Positions 1-5,160 of a stretch of 5,160 bases of DNA are shown here, piece after piece. The notes beneath the pieces were generated by a model. It was not told the DNA's origin and ran no database searches. It worked only from the letters and a program-made list of their open reading frames with translations. Positions within the stretch are counted from its first letter, which is position 1; every line of letters starts with the position of its first letter. This DNA comes from Thermoplasmata archaeon (lineage in GTDB: Archaea; Thermoplasmatota; Penumbrarchaeia; Penumbrarchaeales; Penumbrarchaeaceae), in the NCBI GenBank assembly GCA_023145185.1, contig JAGLEG010000345.1, forward strand, positions 1 through 5,160, in the 5' to 3' direction. The position numbers and the translations under genes were made by a program.

Positions 1-1715
1 ACTGTGAATTGAAACGTATCGCTGTTGCCCGCCCTATCTATGGCAAATAGGGTTATCTGGTTCCTACCCTCGGATAGGTGGAAGGTAGTATTGAAACGTC
101 CGTCAACTATCATTGTCGACACGTCGTTCAGGTACAGGTAGGCATCTGGGCTGCAGGTGCCCTTGATCCAGATGGTCGTGTCGTTGACCACATCCCCATC
201 AGTGGGCTGGCTGACGCCTATGGTCGGCGCTATGGAGTCCACCGAGAAATTCACCATAGATGACCCCGAAAAACCGTCAAGATCGGTTGCCATCACCTCT
301 ATTTTATGGGCCCCCTCTTCAAGCGACAGATCGAGTCGTACATCCTTGATCGCGCCCATATTCACCGGCGGCTTTCCATCTATCACCAGTTTGACGCTTT
401 CCAGCTCACCGTGGTCCTCAATAACACAGCTGAACAGCAGATCGTTCGAATTCAACCACTGGCCCTCTTCGGGTGAGATGAAGGATATACTTGGAGTATC
501 CAATATTATGGTCACGTGGACGGGTACGAGCATCGGCAGGGTGAAATTCACCCTTCTCGACACACCATTCAGGGTTGCGATAAGGTCATACGGGCTCCGA
601 TCATGGGAGCCGGTGACGTTGTGAAGAAATGCTTCAAGCGGCAGATCATCCAGGGAACCCTGAGGCCCCAGAATGGAATCATGCACTACGTTTCCCTGGT
701 TATTCTGGACCGTGAGGCCGGCGCCGGCAGCTGGTGCATTTCCGTTGGTCACAACCCTGAAATCCGTTCGGTACGATTCCTGAAGCCAGCCGGTCGGATC
801 GTTAACGGATACCGAACCCAATGTCGTGTTCAAAACACTCACCGTGGAGGGGATCATGGAGGGGGTCTCAAGTGAGAACGAATGGCTGTTGCCGGCCATG
901 ATCACCGAATCCACGGCAGTACCTGTAGAGGATATCGATCTACACCCCCTTACCTGTGAGCTCAATGTGCTGCCATCCAACCTGAACGTGGACCCCTCTG
1001 CAAGTAGGGAGGAATTGATGGAGTTGATCATGGAGCCATGGAGGTTTAGGGTGGACGCTCTGGATATTATCCCGTACCCGTTATTGCCGATCATGTCCAT
1101 CCCGGTGATGTTTGCTATCGACCCGTTCTCCAGCGATATCCCGCAATGGTCCACCATCGTGATCGTTAGGTTCAATGCGGTCAGTTTCCCACCATCCACT
1201 ATCAGACCGAAGGGCGATCCCGAGATCATCGTATCAAGCAGGAAAAGGGAGTCCGTCATGGAATAGGGTCCTTTCCAGGAATGTGGTGATGAGGGGGAGG
1301 ATACCCCGCAGTTAAAAAGGAGGGTCTTGTTCATCGTGACCATGGACCCAGACGCCGCCGTAAAGCGGTATTCGCTCTCGTTCACACCTGTTATCACGGT
1401 ATTGTTCCGGCAGATCAATACACCGCCGGACATGACCGAGATCACGTACGGGTCTGGATCCGATCCGTTCACCATAAGCGACACACCGTCAAGGATAAGT
1501 GTTCCCGATATGGTGAGGTTTCCGTCAAGCGTGATATTGTCGTTGAAATATGATTCCGCACCTGTTACGTCCCAATCCCCGGAAAACTTTATCTCATCGT
1601 CAGTATACTCACCATCCACATAGGATAACGGTCCGATCTCCATCGGGTTCATTATCGACAGTGAGATCAATACGGCCACAAGAGACATTGCAATTATCGA
1701 GCGATGAAAGTACAT
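1..1715 (-). CDS. Secreted/surface beta-helix and Ig-like repeat protein, N-terminal part (3' end outside window)
   Basis: The frame is open without a stop from the ATG at 1715 to the window edge (571 full codons), so only the N-terminal part is visible. Residues 5-22 are a hydrophobic stretch after a short HR-containing n-region, a typical signal peptide. Residues about 60-255 are rich in short G-, N- and V/I/L-containing strands recurring every 20-25 residues (LILDG, LICRNN, GLIVDGG, GISLENG, GIISRA), as in right-handed parallel beta-helices. About 310-400 looks like a linker beta-sandwich. About 405-493 and 494-571 look like two Ig-like domains; the second opens with DSIAPTIGVSQPTDGDVV and contains GRNQITLFAIDRAGN, the pattern of bacterial/archaeal Ig-like repeats. 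Sixteen N-x-S/T sequons suggest a glycosylated exported protein. The likely role is surface adhesin, S-layer-associated or carbohydrate-interacting; no catalytic motif is visible. An in-frame GTG at 1724 (adding V/M-W-G) is an alternative start. Domain assignments are inference from pattern; secretion is well supported. Confidence 0.87.
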   Translation of the reverse strand, partial: MYFHRSIIAMSLVAVLISLSIMNPMEIGPLSYVDGEYTDDEIKFSGDWDVTGAESYFNDNITLDGNLTISGTLILDGVSLMVNGSDPDPYVISVMSGGVLICRNNTVITGVNESEYRFTAASGSMVTMNKTLLFNCGVSSPSSPHSWKGPYSMTDSLFLLDTMISGSPFGLIVDGGKLTALNLTITMVDHCGISLENGSIANITGMDMIGNNGYGIISRASTLNLHGSMINSINSSLLAEGSTFRLDGSTLSSQVRGCRSISSTGTAVDSVIMAGNSHSFSLETPSMIPSTVSVLNTTLGSVSVNDPTGWLQESYRTDFRVVTNGNAPAAGAGLTVQNNQGNVVHDSILGPQGSLDDLPLEAFLHNVTGSHDRSPYDLIATLNGVSRRVNFTLPMLVPVHVTIILDTPSISFISPEEGQWLNSNDLLFSCVIEDHGELESVKLVIDGKPPVNMGAIKDVRLDLSLEEGAHKIEVMATDLDGFSGSSMVNFSVDSIAPTIGVSQPTDGDVVNDTTIWIKGTCSPDAYLYLNDVSTMIVDGRFNTTFHLSEGRNQITLFAIDRAGNSDTFQFT

Positions 1716-1853
1716 TCCCCACACCTTGCCTTCCCATGGGGATGGTTCCTATTATACTTTCTACTTCGGGAACACTCTAACACGGAACAACACGTGGATC
1801 CAACCAGGTTTTGCTCACTTTTTCCTGGAGCATATTGTCGTTTGATCCGATCA
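1716..1853. other. Intergenic gap between the two surface-protein genes
   Basis: These 138 bases separate the stop codon of the type I membrane protein from the next gene. They contain the TATA-like box at 1751-1760 and, next to the start, a purine-rich stretch (GGAAGG at 1729-1734, GGTG at 1722-1725 on the minus strand) that may act as ribosome binding site. No convincing stem-loop with a T-tract is seen after the upstream stop, so read-through from the upstream gene remains possible. Confidence 0.5.
1751..1760 (-). promoter_or_regulatory. Putative TATA box for the beta-helix protein gene
   Basis: On the minus strand this reads AAAGTATAAT, the only strong AT-rich hexamer-like element in the 138-base gap. 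It lies about 36-45 bases before the ATG at 1715. With the usual archaeal spacing of about 25 bases to the start point, transcription would begin near 1730 and leave a very short leader. This indicates that the gene can be transcribed independently of the upstream membrane-protein gene. It is a motif call only. Confidence 0.45.
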
Positions 1854-2990
1854 TCACTGACCTTCGATCTGTTCGGGTGGCACTTCTGGGGCTGCCTCCA
1901 CAGGTTCCGATCCAACCTCTTCCGTTCTCTCCACCTGGGGGGCTGTAACGGTTCCTATCGGTGAACTCTGGGAGTCTGCTTCAGATGTAATAAGAGCATC
2001 TGGATCTGGCTGGACCGCATTTTCGGATTGCGCGATCTCATCATATCCTTCACCAACGGGTTGAGGGGGCATATCCCCTGCAACCTGGTTCTCCTGATAT
2101 TGAGGATTATCCATCTGCTCCTGTGGAGGATAGGCCTGATCGGCATACTGCCCCTCGGGTTGAGCGACCATCAATAGGCTCGGGCCATCCTGAGGTTGGT
2201 AATTGGACACCTGAGAGCGGTCCATTTCCGGCACACCACCCACCATATTCGAATGCCCCATGTATTCGTATTTAAGGATGGAACCATCGTTGCTCATCTG
2301 CTGATATTGTGATCTGTTCAGATAATACACCGAACCATCCATCCCCCTGTAGACCATATATTGCCCCTGCTGCACGGCAAATGGCTTGGGATCCTCTTTC
2401 TCTTTCCTCCTCCATAAGATGATGCCAATGATAGCTCCAATAACGATAAGCAGGCATATCAGCAGGATAAATATCTGCAATATGGGCAATTCCTTTTCGG
2501 GGACATAGGGATCGACGTAGTAGTTTATCTTCACCTTTGCAGTTAGATTTGCATCCCCGCCCTCATCACCATCGCGCCAGTAATTGTCGACTATGAGGTA
2601 CATCTGCGCATCCACGTCGGATCTCAAACCCTCCTGACTGTATAGCTTGTCAGTATGGTTCATCCGGTATGCCAGAGCCTTTTCCTGAAGCAGATATTCC
2701 GGTGCAATGCTGTATTGTCTGGCATATTGGTTTTCGATTATGTAATAGTCAAGCGATCTGGGTGTGGACGTATCACCAGTCGCCACCACCCTTGCCAGGG
2801 TCAACCCGAGGGAATCACCCTTGGTGTCAAACTCCTCCAATTTGATCTTCTGATACTCCCCGGGTTCGATATCAACCTCGAACGTATGAGATTCCCCTGC
2901 CGAGACCGTAGGCATGGACACAATGAAGCACATTACAGAAGACCCTGCTATCAATAGCGATATCAATATTGCCCGGTGAAGACCCCACAT
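1854..2990 (-). CDS. Type I membrane protein with GOLD/p24-like ectodomain and Q/P/E-rich cytoplasmic tail
   Basis: This is a complete 378-residue protein. Residues 1-31 form a signal peptide (MWGLHR, then a hydrophobic core, ending near SAGES). Residues 32-168 form an extracellular domain rich in beta-prone segments (HTFEVDIEPGEYQKIKLEEF, then GDSLGLTLARVV, later MYLIVDNYW and LTAKVKINYYVD). The order of a GEY turn, a GD-L segment, a YLIVDN strand and a final alternating strand resembles GOLD/emp24-type beta-sandwiches; this is a hypothesis, not a firm family match. Residues 169-193 are one strongly hydrophobic helix followed by RRKEKE, a positive-inside stop-transfer signal. The tail, about 194-378, is low complexity, rich in Q, P, E and Y, and probably disordered, apart from a more ordered-looking piece at 208-245 (QYMVYRGMDGSVYYLN). 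The start is supported by GGAGG eight bases upstream. The function is unknown; an anchored receptor, a scaffold or a cargo/surface-assembly factor are possible. It lies directly after secY but behind its terminator, with its own TATA-like box. Confidence 0.9.
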   Translation of the reverse strand: MWGLHRAILISLLIAGSSVMCFIVSMPTVSAGESHTFEVDIEPGEYQKIKLEEFDTKGDSLGLTLARVVATGDTSTPRSLDYYIIENQYARQYSIAPEYLLQEKALAYRMNHTDKLYSQEGLRSDVDAQMYLIVDNYWRDGDEGGDANLTAKVKINYYVDPYVPEKELPILQIFILLICLLIVIGAIIGIILWRRKEKEDPKPFAVQQGQYMVYRGMDGSVYYLNRSQYQQMSNDGSILKYEYMGHSNMVGGVPEMDRSQVSNYQPQDGPSLLMVAQPEGQYADQAYPPQEQMDNPQYQENQVAGDMPPQPVGEGYDEIAQSENAVQPDPDALITSEADSQSSPIGTVTAPQVERTEEVGSEPVEAAPEVPPEQIEGQ

Positions 2991-2994
2991 CTTC

Positions 2995-3003
2995 CCTTCC
3001 TCC
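2995..3003 (-). promoter_or_regulatory. Strong Shine-Dalgarno of the type I membrane protein gene
   Basis: The minus strand reads GGAGGAAGG, with the GGAGG core eight bases before the ATG at 2990. It is the clearest ribosome binding site in the window and fixes the start of this gene. Confidence 0.75.
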
Positions 3004-3038
3004 TGTGGATACAGAAGACCTGAATGCGTATCTTGGAG

Positions 3039-3050
3039 TTATATATATCT
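3039..3050 (-). promoter_or_regulatory. Putative TATA box of the type I membrane protein gene
   Basis: The minus strand reads AGATATATATAA, about 49-60 bases before the ATG at 2990. Standard archaeal spacing would place the transcript start near 3015-3020, giving a leader of about 25-30 bases that includes the Shine-Dalgarno. It lies just downstream of the secY terminator, which fits an independent transcription unit. Confidence 0.6.
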
Positions 3051-3073
3051 GTTGACGGCAGGATATCATGGTT

Positions 3074-3086
3074 CCGAATATATACG
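3074..3086 (-). promoter_or_regulatory. Possible second, distal TATA-like element
   Basis: The minus strand reads CGTATATATTCGG about 35 bases upstream of the stronger TATA-like box. It could be a tandem promoter or an upstream regulator site. The support is only base composition and its placement between the secY terminator and the next gene. Confidence 0.25.
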
Positions 3087-3102
3087 AGGCAGCTTGAATA
3101 AA

Positions 3103-3128
3103 AAATAGGGACCAGAAGGTCCCTATTT
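3103..3128 (-). terminator. Hairpin plus T-tract terminator downstream of secY
   Basis: AAATAGGGACC (3103-3113) and GGTCCCTATTT (3118-3128) form a perfect 11-bp stem around a four-base loop. Read on the minus strand, the stem runs into TATTTTTTATT. It lies 11 bases after the secY stop codon. This has the form of an intrinsic terminator; archaeal polymerase mainly needs the T-tract, and the hairpin may also protect the 3' end of the mRNA. Confidence 0.75.
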
Positions 3129-3138
3129 CAACTGTGGA

Positions 3139-4914
3139 TCACTCCCTTCCGAAGAATCCCCTCAGTACGGGGTGCATCTCCATCATCTGCTCTTTTCCTA
3201 TCTCCTCGTAGAGACGGATGATGATACCCACCGTAAGAAGTACCCCTGTACCTGATGTGCTGCCCACGGTCCCAACCATGTCAGCCAGGGCTGCCAAGAG
3301 ACCCACGAACGCCCCTGATATCACTGTTACTGTCGGGATATACCTGTTGAGAACCTTCTTGAGCACCCTGGGGTCCCTTCTGAAACCAGGGATCCTCATC
3401 CCCGAGTTCTGGATCTGCCTTGCCACGGCCTCAGGCCCCATGTTGGTGGTCTCGATCCAGAATTTTGCGAAGAGGATCGATCCGAACAACATCAGGCTGA
3501 TATATACGACAATATGTATCAGAACCTGCCACATCTCATGATCGCCCACATATCCACTGTACCTGTCCCAGTTCAATATGGGAAGCAGCCAGCTCTGAAG
3601 GCCATCCACCCTTGAAACGTACCAGGCTATACCTCCGGTGGCAGTTGTGGAACCCGGATCGTAGAATCCGATCCGCCAGTTCTGCCCTATGATCGGTATG
3701 GTCTTGATCTTCTCATGGTTCCAGAGAAGGAGAGCGAACATGTTGATATTGGCAAGAAGCGCCGACATCAGTATAACAGGTATGTTCGACGCGTAGATCA
3801 GCCTTATGGGATATCTACCCCGGGCACCTCTCGCCCTGGCATGTGACAGGGGGAGCTCGATCTGTGTAGATTCCACATAGGCGACCACGAGGAAGATAAC
3901 TACCGTGGATACCAGGGCAACAATGGGATTGGGCGGGCTGAGGAATATGGTCTCAAAGCCTCCGCTGGCAAGTTCCCTGAATCCCCCCTCCATGTTCTCG
4001 AGGATATACCACGTCTTGGGAAGTGTCCCGGAAGGCACTAACCCAGGGTCAGCAACGGGGAAATTGTACTTGGCCGCCGTTTGGTCGCCCAGCGGTATCC
4101 AGGAGAGTGTCCCCTGGAAGATCGACTGAGAAACGCCGGCTGCTATGAACATCGAGATGCCGCTTCCTATGCCCCACTTGGATATCACCTCATCCATGAG
4201 GAACACCAGATAGGACCCGAATATCAGCTGGACGATGATCACCATCCTTGCCCAGCCTAGGCCGATATCCCCCATCCAACTCGACTCGGATGGCGTCAGG
4301 TATCCGTACACCTGCGGGATCGCCTCGATGAATATCATCACCAGAACGAGGATCTTCTGAACGCCCTGATAGATCGCCTTATCATCAGCCTTCTGGAGGT
4401 CAAGCTGAATGATCTTGGCTCCGGAAAATAGCTGCATTATGATCGAGCCCGTAACTATGGGCCCGATACCCAGATGCATCAGCGATCCGTTGGCACCTGC
4501 CAGGATAGCCCTGAACTCCGAGAATATATCGATGCTCTCACCGGAGAGGCCGTATATGGATACGTTGCTGAGGAAGAAGTAGAGTATCAATATCCCGAAG
4601 GTCCACATCATCTTCGTCCTGAACCTTACGTGGCCCTCGGGCTTCTTGACAGCAGGCCACTTATCAGCGATGGGTTTCAACCCGTACAATTTACTGCCGT
4701 CGCCGGCATAGGTGATCATCATCCCGACCAGAAGGAATATCACTGCAATACCAAGTGCAATGACGGCAAACAGGGCCACTTCCCCGTAGTCATAGATGCT
4801 CAGATCCTTGAACTGCCAGACGTACAGGAGCGCCATGGCTGCCAGATATGTGATCACCACAGGGATCGCTTTGAGATAATTTCGCTCTATCGCCATGTTA
4901 TCAAGCACCGCCAT
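3139..4914 (-). CDS. secY: Protein translocase subunit SecY with N-terminal two-helix extension
   Basis: SecY is the pore-forming subunit of the SecYE-beta channel in the cytoplasmic membrane, for export and membrane insertion of proteins. The canonical archaeal body starts near residue 93 (HVRFRTKMMWTFGILILYFF, TM1). It continues with the plug region (about 126-142), TM2b with GIGPIVTGSIIMQL (149-162), TM4/TM5 with the DEVISKWGIGSGISMFIAAG motif (241-260), TM6 (330-348), the cytoplasmic ribosome-contact loop with ELPLSHARARGARGRYPI (353-370), TM7 (370-397), TM8 (463-486), the second contact loop with GFRRDPRVLKKVLNRYIP (510-527), TM9 and TM10 (525-571, with GTGVLL). At 591 residues it is well above the approximately 430-490 usual for archaea. 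The excess is an N-terminal segment with two extra helices (about 15-33 and 46-69) and enlarged external loops at about 269-328 and 399-461. The second Met (4896) has GGTG nine bases upstream and could be the true start, giving 585 residues; no clear Shine-Dalgarno precedes 4914. It follows the uL15 gene, the conserved archaeal order. Confidence 0.98.
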   Translation of the reverse strand: MAVLDNMAIERNYLKAIPVVITYLAAMALLYVWQFKDLSIYDYGEVALFAVIALGIAVIFLLVGMMITYAGDGSKLYGLKPIADKWPAVKKPEGHVRFRTKMMWTFGILILYFFLSNVSIYGLSGESIDIFSEFRAILAGANGSLMHLGIGPIVTGSIIMQLFSGAKIIQLDLQKADDKAIYQGVQKILVLVMIFIEAIPQVYGYLTPSESSWMGDIGLGWARMVIIVQLIFGSYLVFLMDEVISKWGIGSGISMFIAAGVSQSIFQGTLSWIPLGDQTAAKYNFPVADPGLVPSGTLPKTWYILENMEGGFRELASGGFETIFLSPPNPIVALVSTVVIFLVVAYVESTQIELPLSHARARGARGRYPIRLIYASNIPVILMSALLANINMFALLLWNHEKIKTIPIIGQNWRIGFYDPGSTTATGGIAWYVSRVDGLQSWLLPILNWDRYSGYVGDHEMWQVLIHIVVYISLMLFGSILFAKFWIETTNMGPEAVARQIQNSGMRIPGFRRDPRVLKKVLNRYIPTVTVISGAFVGLLAALADMVGTVGSTSGTGVLLTVGIIIRLYEEIGKEQMMEMHPVLRGFFGRE

Positions 4915-4930
4915 TCAAGCAAGGACAGGT

Positions 4931-4982
4931 AGACCCCAATTACCATTCCCCTATAAAAGAATTGAGAGGAATGAAGGGGTCT
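4931..4982. repeat. Nested interrupted inverted repeat around the secY TATA box
   Basis: AGACCCC (4931-4937) pairs with GGGGTCT (4976-4982), and inside it CATTCC (4944-4949) pairs with GGAATG (4968-4973). The 18-base centre contains the TATA-like box. It could fold as an asymmetric RNA hairpin downstream of the uL15 gene, or be a dyad binding site flanking the promoter. There is no T-tract directly after it on the minus strand, so it is not called a terminator. Confidence 0.45.
4952..4958 (-). promoter_or_regulatory. Putative TATA box of secY
   Basis: The minus strand reads TTTTATA within CTTTTATAG, 38-44 bases upstream of the secY ATG at 4914. This predicts a transcript start near 4929 and a leader of about 15 bases to the first Met or about 33 to the second. 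It suggests that secY can be transcribed apart from the ribosomal operon. Confidence 0.55.
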
Positions 4983-4991
4983 TGCCTGCAT

Positions 4992-5160
4992 CTATTTCTC
5001 CTTGATCGTCACCGAGCCGCCAGCTGCCTCGATCTTCTCGATCGCCCTGGCAGAGACAGAGGGCGCGATCACATGTATCTTCAGGTCGCCGAGGGAGCCG
5101 CCACCGAGAAGCTTGGAGCATCCTATCTTCTCGATATCGATATCGTAGGCGTCGCCCTTT
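4992..5160 (-). CDS. rpl15: 50S ribosomal protein L15 (uL15), C-terminal part (5' end outside window)
   Basis: The last 55 residues and the TAG stop are visible; the start lies beyond the window edge. The stretch KLLGGGSLGDLKIHVIAPSV followed by S-A-R-A-I-E-K-I-E-A-A-G-G matches the conserved C-terminal uL15 signature (K, two hydrophobics, G-rich turn, alternating strand, S-x-x-A-x-x-x-I-x-x-x-G). uL15 binds 23S rRNA in the large ribosomal subunit. Being immediately upstream of secY is the standard order at the end of the archaeal spc-like ribosomal operon, which supports both identifications. The gap to secY is 77 bases. Confidence 0.95.
   Translation of the reverse strand, partial: KGDAYDIDIEKIGCSKLLGGGSLGDLKIHVIAPSVSARAIEKIEAAGGSVTIKEK

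Noticed and set aside
157..1266. Several plus-strand open frames opposite the beta-helix protein gene
   Set aside because: They overlap each other, show no recognisable domain or ribosome binding site, and lie antisense to one continuous minus-strand frame with a signal peptide and Ig-like motifs.
1..1715. Possible frameshift or decay in the beta-helix protein gene
   Set aside because: The frame was followed codon by codon from 1715 to position 3 and stays open and sensible throughout.
1843..1853. TGATCCGATCA dyad just after the stop of the type I membrane protein gene
   Set aside because: The arms are five bases with a one-base centre, which cannot form an RNA hairpin, and no T-tract follows. 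Probably chance.
2872..3069. Small minus-strand open frame over the promoter region of the type I membrane protein gene
   Set aside because: It overlaps the TATA-like box and the signal-peptide codons in another frame and has no support of its own.
4474..4932. 152-codon plus-strand open frame opposite the secY 5' region
   Set aside because: It is antisense to conserved SecY sequence and its translation is H/Q/D-rich without any family resemblance.

Overview
The window looks like a piece of an archaeal chromosome, most likely euryarchaeal and possibly from the Thermoplasmata-related lineages. Four things support this. The translocase gene encodes an archaeal-type SecY. A uL15 ribosomal gene lies directly upstream of it, as at the end of the archaeal spc-type ribosomal operon. 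AT-rich TATA-like boxes sit about 35-60 bases before the start codons. The secreted proteins have the beta-helix/Ig-like, sequon-rich style common in Thermoplasmatota and methanogens. The phylum assignment is inference; archaeal origin is well supported. Base composition is close to 50% GC by eye.

All recognised genes are on the minus strand, so the transcriptional order runs from high to low coordinates. First comes the C-terminal 55 codons of ribosomal protein uL15 (4992-5160, 5' end outside the window). After a 77-base gap with its own TATA-like box and a nested inverted repeat comes secY (3139-4914), which has an N-terminal extension of about 85-100 residues carrying two extra predicted membrane helices. 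A perfect 11-bp hairpin plus T-tract (3103-3128) ends the secY transcript. Next is a 378-residue type I membrane protein (1854-2990) with a signal peptide, an ectodomain resembling GOLD/p24-like beta-sandwiches, one membrane helix and a long Q/P/E-rich cytoplasmic tail. Last is the N-terminal 571 codons of a large secreted or surface protein (from about 1715 to position 1, continuing beyond the window), with a beta-helix region followed by Ig-like domains.

The grouping is one of protein export. SecY is the membrane channel, and the two genes after it both encode proteins with signal peptides that should pass through that channel. No direct functional link between SecY and the two downstream proteins can be shown from sequence alone. 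The two surface-protein genes share an 18-base block around their starts, which suggests a common translation-initiation context or a shared ancestry of the 5' ends. No RNA genes, CRISPR arrays, insertion sequences or attachment sites were seen. Plus-strand open frames opposite these genes appear to be shadows.
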